From positions 1,478 to 9,476 of the forward strand of contig PMCE01000485.1 in the NCBI GenBank assembly GCA_003154025.1: 7,999 nt of DNA. The letters run 5' to 3'. A program made the translations under genes and the position numbers. The notes below the pieces were generated by a model. It saw nothing but the letters and a program-made list of their open reading frames with translations. It had not been told where the DNA came from and searched no databases. The stretch comes from Syntrophaceae bacterium. GTDB taxonomy: Bacteria > Desulfobacterota > SM23-61. Shown piece by piece: positions 1-6,491 of the stretch; the first letter of the stretch is position 1, and every line of letters begins with the position of its first letter.

Positions 1-12
1 AGGAGGCCGGTC

Positions 13-1653
13 ATGAGAGGAGCATCCATTGTCGCCCGTATTCTGAAGCAGGAGGGGGTCGACCACCTCTTCTGTTTTCCCACCAACCCCCTGATCGATG
101 CCGCGGCGGAAGTCGGCATACGACCCGTCATGCCCTGCACGGAACGGACCGTTGTGGGAATGGCCGATGGCTATTCGCGGGTGAATAACGGGAAGCGGAT
201 CGGAGTATGCGCGGTGCAGCTGGGCCCGGGCATCGAAAATACTTTCGGCGGGGTGGCCCAAACATATGCTGACTCCTCTCCGGTCCTGGTCTTTCCCAGC
301 GGGCCCCCGCAATCCCGCCAGTCCAGTCTTCCCAACTTTGATCCGGTTCCGAATTACCAGCATGTGACCAAATGGGTCGCCCGGATCAACCAACCCAATC
401 GAATCCCGGAATTCTTGAGAAGGGCCTTCACATACCTTCGGATGGGCAGGCCCGGGCCGGTGGTTTTGGAGATGCCGCAGGATGTGGCCCTGGCCGATTT
501 GGAGGACCCGACCAAAAGCTATAAATTGATTCAGGGGTCGAGGGCCATGGCCAATCCTCAAAATATGAAAGCGGCCGTAAAAGCCATCGTGGCGGCGAAG
601 AAACCCCTCGTCCATGCGGGGTTGGGGGTTCTATATTCCGAGGCCTGGGAGGAACTCAAGGAATTTGCCGAGCTTCTGCAGATTCCGGTCATGACCACTC
701 TCCCCGGCAAGAGCTCTTTTCCCGAGAACCATCCCCTGTCCCTGGGGTGCGGCGGCCTCTCCGGGTCAAAGATGGTCGCCCAATATCTTTCGGAGTGCGA
801 CCTCATCTTTGCCGTGGGGAGCAGCATGTCCATATCCGCTTTCGCCGCCCCCATTCCCGCGGGGAAAATAGCGGTCCAACTGACCATCGACGAGCGGGAC
901 CTGAATAAGGATTATCCGGTCGAATTTCCTCTGATGGGCGACGTGAAGTGGACTTTGATGGAGATGGTGGAGGAAGCGAAGAGGCTGGCGGGAAAAGAGG
1001 GGAAAAAAGGGGAGGGTGCGGTTGCCGGCAGGATTAAGGCGTCCAAAGAAGAATGGATGAAAGAATGGATGCCCCTATTGACCTCCGATGAGGTCCCGAT
1101 AAATCCCTACCGGGTCATCTGGGACGCCCAGAAGGCCCTCGAAGGCAGGGAAACGATCGCCACTCACGATGCGGGCAATCCCAGGGATCAAACGGCCCCC
1201 TTCTGGCTCTCCGTGAAACCCAACAGCTACATAGGGTGGGGGAAATCCACCCACCTGGGATACAGCCTTCCCCTTGCCCTGGGCGCCAAGGTGGCGAAAC
1301 CGGAGAAGACGGTCCTTCATATCATGGGAGACGCGGCCTTCGGGATGAGCGGCATGGAGATTGCGACCGCGGCGCGGAATCAGATCGGCCTGCTGACGAT
1401 ACTCTTCAATAACTCCTGCCTGGGCGGATACGAGAAACATATTCCCATCGCCAGCAAGTTGTACGGTACGAGGTTCATCTGGGGTGATTACTGCAAAGTG
1501 GCTGAAGGGCTGGGGGCTCACGCGGAGCGGATCGATCAGCCGAAGGAGATCATCCCGGCCATTCAACGGGCGGTGGAAAAGACCGGTACGGGCAAGCCGG
1601 TGGTGCTGGAAGTGATCACCAAAGAGGAAAATCGGCTTTCCAGGTATTGGTGA
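13..1653 (+). CDS. Thiamine diphosphate-dependent enzyme, acetolactate synthase-like large subunit
   Basis: A 546-residue protein with the three-domain layout of the acetolactate synthase/pyruvate oxidase superfamily: N-terminal Pyr domain (about 1-165), central domain (about 185-330) and C-terminal PP domain (about 365-540). The catalytic glutamate of the Pyr domain is E44 in a TERTVVGMADGYSR context. The ThDP/Mg motif begins at 439 as GDA, not the usual GDG, and ends with the NN pair at 466-467, which is normal motif length. These enzymes decarboxylate or carboligate 2-oxo acids in the cytoplasm. I cannot name the substrate: no regulatory small subunit (IlvH type) lies next to it, so true branched-chain acetolactate synthase is doubtful. 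The ATG is supported by an AGGAGG six bases upstream (1-6). Any promoter or upstream partner is outside the window. The superfamily is certain, the specific reaction is not. Confidence 0.93.
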   Translation: MRGASIVARILKQEGVDHLFCFPTNPLIDAAAEVGIRPVMPCTERTVVGMADGYSRVNNGKRIGVCAVQLGPGIENTFGGVAQTYADSSPVLVFPSGPPQSRQSSLPNFDPVPNYQHVTKWVARINQPNRIPEFLRRAFTYLRMGRPGPVVLEMPQDVALADLEDPTKSYKLIQGSRAMANPQNMKAAVKAIVAAKKPLVHAGLGVLYSEAWEELKEFAELLQIPVMTTLPGKSSFPENHPLSLGCGGLSGSKMVAQYLSECDLIFAVGSSMSISAFAAPIPAGKIAVQLTIDERDLNKDYPVEFPLMGDVKWTLMEMVEEAKRLAGKEGKKGEGAVAGRIKASKEEWMKEWMPLLTSDEVPINPYRVIWDAQKALEGRETIATHDAGNPRDQTAPFWLSVKPNSYIGWGKSTHLGYSLPLALGAKVAKPEKTVLHIMGDAAFGMSGMEIATAARNQIGLLTILFNNSCLGGYEKHIPIASKLYGTRFIWGDYCKVAEGLGAHAERIDQPKEIIPAIQRAVEKTGTGKPVVLEVITKEENRLSRYW

Positions 1654-1668
1654 TCCTTTGACCCGGGA

Positions 1669-1684
1669 TGACCGAAGCCGGTCA
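1669..1684. other. Short perfect hairpin after the ThDP enzyme gene
   Basis: TGACCG and CGGTCA pair perfectly around a four-base loop, starting 16 bases after the ThDP gene stop. No T-run follows on either strand, so it is not a standard intrinsic terminator. It may simply help stabilise the transcript end between the two convergent genes. Confidence 0.35.
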
Positions 1685-1749
1685 GGATGACGATCAGATT
1701 CGAAATCCGCAAGGAAGGAATGGGGTAAGAGCCAGTGATTAGCTTTTCA

Positions 1750-1783
1750 GGGGAACGAGGTCCCGCGAAACGCGGGATGCCCC
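1750..1783. repeat. Nested inverted repeat between convergent genes
   Basis: A perfect 7-bp stem, TCCCGCG and CGCGGGA with an AAA loop (1761-1777), sits inside a looser GGGG/CCCC outer pair (1750-1753 and 1780-1783). It begins six bases beyond the stop codon of the minus-strand radical SAM gene. Neither side has a T-tract, so it is a weak terminator candidate for both convergent transcripts. A dispersed palindromic repeat of the REP kind would look the same. Confidence 0.45.
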
Positions 1784-1788
1784 GACGG

Positions 1789-3108
1789 CTACAGGTTTTC
1801 CTTCCACGCCCGGGGCCGGGTGTTTTCGTCGCAGATCTTGTGGCGGGCGAAATAATGCTGGCGGAGATTGAGGGGCAGGTAGGCGAGGTAAGGATAAAGA
1901 GCCGGCCAGAAATCCATCCTCTTCCAGATGGAGGAAAAAGAATAGAACTCCTTCCAGGCCCACTTCCAGCCTTCCCGCAGCTGCTCCGGTTCCATGAGCT
2001 TAGGGCGGTAGTGGGGGGCCAGGACCTCCTGATTGGGCACTAGCCACCACTGATCCCGCAGAAGCCGTCCCTCTTCCCGGAGTCGGCTGTGGATGCGGGT
2101 TCCGGGGTAGGGGGTCAACATGCCAAACTGGGCCATGATGATCTTGTTGGCGACGGCAAACTCCACGGTGCGCTCGAAGACCGAGGGGTCGTCGAAGTCG
2201 AACCCGAACATGAAAGCGGCATAGGTGATGATGCCGTGATCATGCAGTTTTCGGATCACTTCCCCGTATCGCTCCGGGTGGTTCTGGGGTTTTCCGATGG
2301 TCTTCAACTGGGGGCTCAGGGACTCGAAGCCGACGAACAGGCCCTTACAGCCGCTCTTACGCAAAATCTTGAGATTCTCCTCGTCATCCAGCCCGGCCAG
2401 GGAAGCCTCACCAATCCATTTCAATTTCAAGGGTTCCAGGGCGGTAAATAGCTTGCGGAAATAAGGGACATTGCCGATCACGTTGTCGTCAGCGAAGAGA
2501 ACCCCCCACCGGGTCAGTCCCTGGATCTCGGCCACAACTTTTTCCATTTCCCGCATCCGGAAACGGTTCCCGAAAGTCGAGTGAACGGTGCAGAACTCGC
2601 AAAGGAAGGGGCAGCCCCGGGTGGTCTGCACCACATCCATGGGGATGTAGCTCCGGGAATAGGATTTGAAGATCCCCCGCCGGGGAATGGGAGAAGAGTT
2701 CATATCCACTACGCTGTCCTGGCGGTAAAACTTCTGCGGGTGGCCTGCCTGAAAATCTGCCAGGACCCGGGGCCAGAGCGCTTCAGCTTCCCCCAGGACC
2801 ACGGCGTCCCCATGGGCGGCGGCTTCCTCCGGCAGAACGGTGGGATGAATCCCCCCCAGGACCACCTTCATCCCCCTTTTCCGGCAGGAGTCGGCGATCT
2901 CGTAGGACCGGTGGGCGGTTTTGGACATCACCGAAATGGCGACCAGGTCCGCCTTCCGAAAACCTTCGCGAAGGTCGATGGGATGGATCTGGTCATCGGA
3001 GAATCCCACTTCAATATCCGGAGGAGTCAAGGCGGCGAGCGTGGCCAGAGCCAAAGGGGTCAGCCGGGCGCTGTCCTCCGCGGCTGGCGAAATGAGTTCA
3101 ATTCTCAT
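1789..3108 (-). CDS. B12-binding-domain radical SAM protein
   Basis: A 439-residue protein with an N-terminal cobalamin-binding-like Rossmann domain (about 1-125) followed by a radical SAM domain (about 155-345) and a C-terminal extension. The [4Fe-4S] cluster motif CxxxCxxC is C166, C170, C173. The N-terminal domain has the pattern of this family: VAISVMSKT around 56-64, VVLGGIHPTVLPEEA at 82-96 and VLGEAEALWP at 104-113. The base-off cobalamin motif DxHxxG is absent, as in many members, so B12 binding is expected from the family, not shown by a histidine ligand. Characterised relatives methylate unactivated carbons or rearrange lipids and natural products (hopanoid methylase and Mg-protoporphyrin cyclase types), but the substrate here cannot be read. 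The C-terminal part, with FDFDDPSVFERTVEFA at 303-318, resembles the DUF4070-type tail of these proteins. The ATG lacks a clear Shine-Dalgarno sequence. The gene ends convergently with the ThDP enzyme gene. Confidence 0.92.
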   Translation of the reverse strand: MRIELISPAAEDSARLTPLALATLAALTPPDIEVGFSDDQIHPIDLREGFRKADLVAISVMSKTAHRSYEIADSCRKRGMKVVLGGIHPTVLPEEAAAHGDAVVLGEAEALWPRVLADFQAGHPQKFYRQDSVVDMNSSPIPRRGIFKSYSRSYIPMDVVQTTRGCPFLCEFCTVHSTFGNRFRMREMEKVVAEIQGLTRWGVLFADDNVIGNVPYFRKLFTALEPLKLKWIGEASLAGLDDEENLKILRKSGCKGLFVGFESLSPQLKTIGKPQNHPERYGEVIRKLHDHGIITYAAFMFGFDFDDPSVFERTVEFAVANKIIMAQFGMLTPYPGTRIHSRLREEGRLLRDQWWLVPNQEVLAPHYRPKLMEPEQLREGWKWAWKEFYSFSSIWKRMDFWPALYPYLAYLPLNLRQHYFARHKICDENTRPRAWKENL

Positions 3109-3116
3109 AAGTTCAT

Positions 3117-3122
3117 CTTATA
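3117..3122 (-). promoter_or_regulatory. Candidate -10 box of the radical SAM gene, giving a very short leader
   Basis: On the minus strand TATAAG lies eight bases before the ATG at 3108. No good -35 is seen: the nearest, TTGAGC at 3138-3143, leaves only a 15-bp spacer and lies within the terminator stem. If used, the mRNA would be almost leaderless, which fits the lack of a Shine-Dalgarno sequence. Read-through from the dodecin gene is the alternative. Confidence 0.28.
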
Positions 3123-3125
3123 TCC

Positions 3126-3168
3126 AAAAAACAAAAAGCTCAACATCTCCTTCCGGCGATGTTGAGCT
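3126..3168 (-). terminator. Rho-independent terminator of the dodecin gene
   Basis: Reading the minus strand, AGCTCAACATC (3168-3158) and GATGTTGAGCT (3147-3137) form a perfect 11-bp stem with a 10-base loop. A TTTTTGTTTTTT tract follows at once (last stem base plus 3136-3126). This is a textbook intrinsic terminator, 26 bases after the dodecin stop and ending 17 bases before the radical SAM start codon. It separates the two genes transcriptionally. Confidence 0.92.
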
Positions 3169-3194
3169 GGGGGCCTTTCCTCCGGTGCTTCCCC

Positions 3195-3410
3195 TCAATC
3201 TTCGACGCGGTATTTAAAAGAAATATTCACCCGGGACCGGTAGGCAGTGACTTTTCCCTTGTCAATGGTCATGTCCAGCTTGACGATTTCGGCGACCCGC
3301 AGATCTTCCAGGCTTTTCCCGGCTGTCTCCACGGCGTTCTTGGCGGCTTCCTCCCAGGAGTTCTTGCTCGTCCCCACCACTTCGATGATTTTGTAAATGC
3401 TCCCGTCCAT
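3195..3410 (-). CDS. Dodecin family protein
   Basis: A 71-residue protein that matches the dodecin family along its whole length: IYKIIEVVGTS at the N-terminus, an amphipathic helix (SWEEAAKNAVETAGKSL), then two beta strands ending in VNISFKYRVED. Dodecins form hollow twelve-subunit shells in the cytoplasm that store flavins or related cofactors. Where classical bacterial and archaeal dodecins have a flavin-stacking Trp (an LRWFEV-like segment), this protein reads LRVAEIVKLDM, so that Trp is missing. It resembles the Trp-lacking subgroup that, as I recall, includes the mycobacterial calcium dodecin. I chose the ATG at 3410 over an in-frame TTG at 3416 because GGAGG lies 8 bases from the ATG but only 2 from the TTG. 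The gene has its own promoter-like element and a strong terminator, so it is probably monocistronic. Family certain, ligand unknown. Confidence 0.94.
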   Translation of the reverse strand: MDGSIYKIIEVVGTSKNSWEEAAKNAVETAGKSLEDLRVAEIVKLDMTIDKGKVTAYRSRVNISFKYRVED

Positions 3411-3417
3411 AACCAAA

Positions 3418-3423
3418 CCCTCC
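3418..3423 (-). promoter_or_regulatory. Ribosome binding site that fixes the dodecin start
   Basis: GGAGGG on the minus strand, with eight bases between GGAGG and the ATG at 3410-3408. The upstream in-frame TTG (3416-3414) is too close to this site to be used, so the six-base-longer reading is rejected. Confidence 0.85.
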
Positions 3424-3437
3424 TTTCCCGCGATTTA

Positions 3438-3453
3438 GGTTGGCATGGCAACC
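3438..3453. promoter_or_regulatory. Inverted repeat at the expected dodecin transcription start
   Basis: GGTTG and CAACC flank six bases (GCATGG) in a near-palindromic site. It overlaps the position where transcription from the extended -10 at 3460-3468 should begin, so it could be a repressor operator or a small 5' UTR hairpin. A 5-bp arm is short enough to arise by chance. Confidence 0.3.
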
Positions 3454-3459
3454 AGGATC

Positions 3460-3468
3460 ATTTTAGCA
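3460..3468 (-). promoter_or_regulatory. Extended -10 promoter of the dodecin gene
   Basis: Minus strand reads TGCTAAAAT, i.e. TGn followed by TAAAAT, a good extended -10. No recognisable -35 lies 17 bp upstream, which is tolerated by extended -10 promoters. It predicts a 5' UTR of about 40 bases before the ATG at 3410. Confidence 0.5.
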
Positions 3469-3533
3469 CTTTGGCAGCGATGTGGCGGCTTGAATAATCC
3501 CTGCCGTTTGTGAGGCACGAGGCTGCTTACAAT

Positions 3534-3612
3534 ACCGCAAGTCGCAAGTCGTAGGCGCAAGAGCGTAAAATTCCTCTTACCCTTTCCGCTCTCGCGACTT
3601 GCGCCTTGCGGT
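3534..3612. repeat. Large inverted repeat downstream of cbiO
   Basis: ACCGCAAGTCGCAAGTCG (3534-3551) pairs with the 18 bases at 3595-3612 with a single mismatch. An inner AGAGCG/CGCTCT stem (3560-3565, 3587-3592) follows after an asymmetric bulge, with a 21-base AT-richer loop. The left arm itself contains a direct GCAAGTC duplication. It starts 13 bases beyond the cbiO stop. No T-tract follows on the minus strand, so as a terminator it would be non-canonical. Its size suits a REP/BIME-like or MITE-like dispersed palindrome that also protects the 3' end of the operon mRNA. The rest of the 208-bp gap holds the dodecin promoter region. Confidence 0.75.
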
Positions 3613-3624
3613 CCTTTTATTAAT

Positions 3625-4473
3625 TTAAGGCCGATCGGGGTGGTCGTGGCGGTGGGTGAAGGAATGGAAATGGCCATGACGGTGGACAAACCCTTCGTGC
3701 TCATGGGCGTGTTCATGAATCAGGTTCACCCGCAGGAGGAGGTCCAAATCATCCAGGATCTCTCCCGCGGGGCCATCGGCGACGATGGCGTGGTCTTCGG
3801 CCATGACGTAGGCCCGGTCGGCGATTTCTTCCAGGATGGAGAGGTCATGCGTCGCGGTGATGATCGTTTTCCCCAGAGAGTGCAATTCGTCCAGAACTTC
3901 CACCAGCCATACCTGGGTCCGCGGGTCCAAGCCGGCCGTGGGTTCATCCAGGAGAAGGACGTCGGGGTTCAACGCCAACACTGAGGCCAAGGCCACTTTC
4001 TTCTTCTCCCCGCCGCTCAACTGGTGGGGGGAACGGTGGGCGATCTTTTCCAGGTTGAGCATCCGGATCATCTCCTGGCACTGGCGCAAGACCTCTTCCC
4101 GGGGGAGGTCCAACTGGAGAGGCCCGAAGGCAATCTCATCGACGACCGTGGGGCAGAAGAGCTGGACGTCGGGGTTCTGGAAGAGCAAACCCACGCGCTC
4201 CCGGAAGAAAGCGGTAAAGGAGGCCTTTTGAAACATCTCTTCGGTGAGCTTCTGGCCGAAGGCATAAGCCTCCCCCGCGGTGGGAAAGAGAAGACCATCC
4301 AGGATCTGCAAGAGGGTCGATTTCCCGCACCCGTTGGAGCCGAGGATGGCGACACGCTCCCCCGGCTTCACCCGCAGGTCGATGGACTGCAGCGCCCGGT
4401 GGGGTTCCCCGTAAACGAATTCGACGCGGCGCAGGTCGTAGATCCAAGAGTCGATGGGGGGGGCGGGAGTCAT
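3625..4473 (-). CDS. cbiO: Energy-coupling factor ATPase CbiO with a His-rich C-terminal tail
   Basis: A 282-residue ABC ATPase of the cobalt/nickel ECF type. Walker A is GSNGCGKST (45-53), Q-loop Q99 is in LLFQNPDVQLF, the signature is LSGGE (152-156), Walker B is VLLLDEP (172-178) and the switch histidine is H209. It should bind CbiQ at the inner membrane face and hydrolyse ATP to drive Co2+ or Ni2+ uptake through CbiM. After the ATPase core ends near residue 250, a tail to residue 278 carries 11 histidines (253, 255, 257, 259, 264, 266, 268, 270, 274, 276, 278), mostly as HxH pairs. That pattern suggests intracellular Ni/Co/Zn binding, storage or sensing; this is inference. It is the last gene of the operon. 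Its GGAGGAAGG lies inside the 3' end of cbiQ, rather far (about 13 bases) from the ATG, suggesting translational coupling. Confidence 0.95.
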   Translation of the reverse strand: MTPAPPIDSWIYDLRRVEFVYGEPHRALQSIDLRVKPGERVAILGSNGCGKSTLLQILDGLLFPTAGEAYAFGQKLTEEMFQKASFTAFFRERVGLLFQNPDVQLFCPTVVDEIAFGPLQLDLPREEVLRQCQEMIRMLNLEKIAHRSPHQLSGGEKKKVALASVLALNPDVLLLDEPTAGLDPRTQVWLVEVLDELHSLGKTIITATHDLSILEEIADRAYVMAEDHAIVADGPAGEILDDLDLLLRVNLIHEHAHEHEGFVHRHGHFHSFTHRHDHPDRP

Positions 4474-4483
4474 GGCGCGATTT

Positions 4484-5422
4484 TTACCTTCCTCCCCAGA
4501 CGAAGAAAACTATGAGGGCGGCGCAGACCCCGGCAAAGACTCCGTCGACGGGGCGCAGCTGAAATGGAAAAAGAAGCCGTACTTCTCCCTGGTACCCGCG
4601 GGCGACCATAGCCCGATGGACCTCGGTGCTCAGGTGCAGGGACCGCTGGAAAAGCATTCCCATCTGCCCGGCGACCCAGCGTTGTTCGGCCCTGGTCTTC
4701 TGGGACCGAAGGGTCCTGCTTTTTCTGGCCAAATGCATATCCTGGACGATTTGACCGAGGAGCAGGAGATAGCGCAGAGTCATACCGAGGGTTTGAACAT
4801 AGATCGCCGGGACCCGCAGGGAGCGGAGCGCTTTGAGAAGGTTCGCCCAGGGGGTGGTCAGGGTGAGGAGCAGGATGAAAGACATGGCCGTGCCCACCCG
4901 GGTCATCAGCAGCAGGGCCACCTGAATTCCCGGCCAAGTCAGGGTGATGGCGGAAGGGATCCGGTAGGGGCCCCATCGATATTCTTTGCCTACCTGAAAA
5001 AGAACGACCGCCGCCTCTCCCGGGGTGAATAGATTCAACATAGCCGGGAGGGCGATGACCCCGGCGAAGAGGGGGAGGACCAGCCAGACCCTGCGGAGGA
5101 AGAAGGAGAGGGGGATGCGCGAGAGGAGAGCCAGTCCCAGGCTGACTCCATACAAACCCAAAATCCAGGGAAGAGAATGCAGGAGGCTGACGAGAACCAC
5201 CCAAGCTAGAAGCGTTAACAATTTCACCCGGGGGTCGAGCTTCTGGAGTACTCCATCTCTCTGGGAGTGGATTTCGGCAAAAAGGAACTGCCCCATCAGA
5301 CCGGTCACGGCCCGCAGGGAGCGGTCGAGGAAACGAAGGCGGATTTTCCGGTTGGCCAAAGCCGGGTCCGGGTCATACACCGTGCTTCCGTTGCGCTGAA
5401 ACCGTGTGGGTAACATGATCAT
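4484..5422 (-). CDS. cbiQ: Energy-coupling factor transmembrane protein CbiQ (EcfT)
   Basis: A 312-residue membrane protein, the transmembrane coupling subunit that links CbiO to CbiM in cobalt/nickel ECF transporters. The family core starts at LDPRVKLLTLLAW and has hydrophobic segments including WVVLVSLLHSLPWILGLYG and, near the C-terminus, VFAGVCAALIVFFVW. The coupling-helix signature is present as AMVARGYQG. The core is preceded by about 60 residues, roughly 30 more than I expect for CbiQ; this extension is basic and polar. The reading frame is open further upstream, but I start at the ATG at 5422 because it overlaps the stop of the preceding gene in an ATGA, matching the overlap one gene earlier. 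A second ATG two codons later is an equally possible start. The stop lies 10 bp before cbiO. Confidence 0.92.
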   Translation of the reverse strand: MIMLPTRFQRNGSTVYDPDPALANRKIRLRFLDRSLRAVTGLMGQFLFAEIHSQRDGVLQKLDPRVKLLTLLAWVVLVSLLHSLPWILGLYGVSLGLALLSRIPLSFFLRRVWLVLPLFAGVIALPAMLNLFTPGEAAVVLFQVGKEYRWGPYRIPSAITLTWPGIQVALLLMTRVGTAMSFILLLTLTTPWANLLKALRSLRVPAIYVQTLGMTLRYLLLLGQIVQDMHLARKSRTLRSQKTRAEQRWVAGQMGMLFQRSLHLSTEVHRAMVARGYQGEVRLLFPFQLRPVDGVFAGVCAALIVFFVWGGR

Positions 5423-5766
5423 TCCCGCCCGCGAGCGTCTTTTTTCCCCAGGAACTTTCCCAGAAGAAGGGTAACCCCGACCACCGTGCCTGCTCCCAAG
5501 AGCCCGGAGAGGATGTACCCCAGGCTCGAATGGAGCAGGCCTATTTTTCCCCGGGTTCCCGCGCTGTACTCGGGAAAAGGGGCAGACCAGAGGTTGGTCC
5601 ATTTCTTCAGGCCTTCGGGGATGAACCCGATCATCTTTTCGAGTTCCTTCAGGTTCCATTCTCCCCAGGCGGGCCCGGACCGGAAGACCTCGGGAAGAAT
5701 CAGCCCCAGGGGGGAGAGAAACACCAGCAGAACAAGTCCCCACCACAATCGTTTGTTCTTGCTCAT
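5419..5766 (-). CDS. PDGLE-domain CbiN-like small membrane subunit
   Basis: A 115-residue protein with one hydrophobic segment at each end (about 8-25, LWWGLVLLVFLSPLGLILP, and about 78-104) and an extracytoplasmic loop between them. This is the topology of CbiN and of PDGLE-domain proteins, which act as the N component of cobalt/nickel ECF importers. The PDGLE-like part begins around LILPEVFRSGPAW and continues through NLKELEKMIGF. Known CbiN/NikN subunits help load metal into CbiM/NikM. The assignment rests on topology plus position between cbiM and cbiQ more than on strong sequence identity. The start at 5766 overlaps the cbiM stop by 4 bp, and its stop overlaps cbiQ by 4 bp. A longer open frame upstream of 5766 runs antiphase inside cbiM and is not used. 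Confidence 0.8.
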   Translation of the reverse strand: MSKNKRLWWGLVLLVFLSPLGLILPEVFRSGPAWGEWNLKELEKMIGFIPEGLKKWTNLWSAPFPEYSAGTRGKIGLLHSSLGYILSGLLGAGTVVGVTLLLGKFLGKKDARGRE

Positions 5767-6449
5767 GGTCCCTTTCCCGCCCCTTCCAGCAGGGAAGGAT
5801 CGGTGCGCTGGAAATATACGACCAGCAGCGCGGTGATCACCGCCTCGATCACTCCGAAAACCAGAAGGTGCTGGAGGGCCATCACCGGGACAGCGACTTC
5901 CAGGGGATAAGGAAAATATAACGGATGCCCATCGGGAGCCCTGGCCAGCAGGGGCTGGAGCCCGAACATGATGCCCGTGGTGAGCGCAGCCAGGTTCAAA
6001 CCGATGTATCCGCCCACGGCGGCGGCAATCCACCTCCGGGGGGAAGTGACCGAGGCCCCCCGGCTGAGCAGGCGGTAGGTCCAGTACCCGGTCATGGGCA
6101 TCACGAAGGCCATGTTGAAGCAGTTGGCGGCGATGGCCGTCACTCCCCCGTCTCCGAAGAGAAGAGACTGAATGACCAGGGCGATGGAAACGGCGATCAG
6201 CGCCGCCCAGGGGCCGACGAGGATGGCCAGGAGCACTCCCCCCACCGCATGCCCCGTGGAGCCTCCGGGAATGGGGATGTTAAACATCATGAGCACGAAA
6301 GTAAAGGCCGCTCCCAAGGCCAGGAAGGGGACGTGGCGCTGCCGAAGGGTCCGGCGGACGATGCGGGAGGCCAAAGCCCAAAGAGGGATCATTATGCCAT
6401 ACAGCACGCCGTAGGTTTGAGGGCCCAGATAACCATCGGGAATATGCAT
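5763..6449 (-). CDS. cbiM: Cobalt/nickel ECF transporter substrate-binding membrane protein CbiM
   Basis: A 228-residue integral membrane protein that begins MHIPDGYL, the hallmark of CbiM/NikM. In this family the N-terminal amino group, His2 and further histidines chelate Co2+ or Ni2+. The metal-binding second histidine fits H67 in IPIPGGSTGHAVGG. Other family motifs are QSLLFGDGGVTAIAANCFNMAF (starting at 94) and hydrophobic helices along the whole length. Sequence alone does not separate cobalt from nickel preference. It is the first gene of the four-gene operon. The ATG fixes the required Met-His start exactly, with GAGG eight bases upstream. The upstream promoter and operator-like elements lie at 6533-6579. 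Confidence 0.95.
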   Translation of the reverse strand: MHIPDGYLGPQTYGVLYGIMIPLWALASRIVRRTLRQRHVPFLALGAAFTFVLMMFNIPIPGGSTGHAVGGVLLAILVGPWAALIAVSIALVIQSLLFGDGGVTAIAANCFNMAFVMPMTGYWTYRLLSRGASVTSPRRWIAAAVGGYIGLNLAALTTGIMFGLQPLLARAPDGHPLYFPYPLEVAVPVMALQHLLVFGVIEAVITALLVVYFQRTDPSLLEGAGKGP

Positions 6450-6491
6450 TCCCCTTGCCTCGTCCGTGTCTTTCAGGAATGGGGGAGCGAA

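Noticed and set aside
1735..3165. Several plus-strand open frames opposite the radical SAM gene
   Set aside because: Rich in G, P, H and R and without family features; they are antisense shadows of a gene with strong motifs.
3534..3612. Treating the large inverted repeat as a CRISPR or intrinsic terminator
   Set aside because: There is only one repeat pair with no spacers, and no T-run follows on the minus strand where cbiO would need it.
5423..5746. Longer reading of CbiQ (420 residues) starting at 5746
   Set aside because: The extra 108 residues lie antiphase over the PDGLE gene and look like out-of-frame translation; the ATGA overlap supports the start at 5422.
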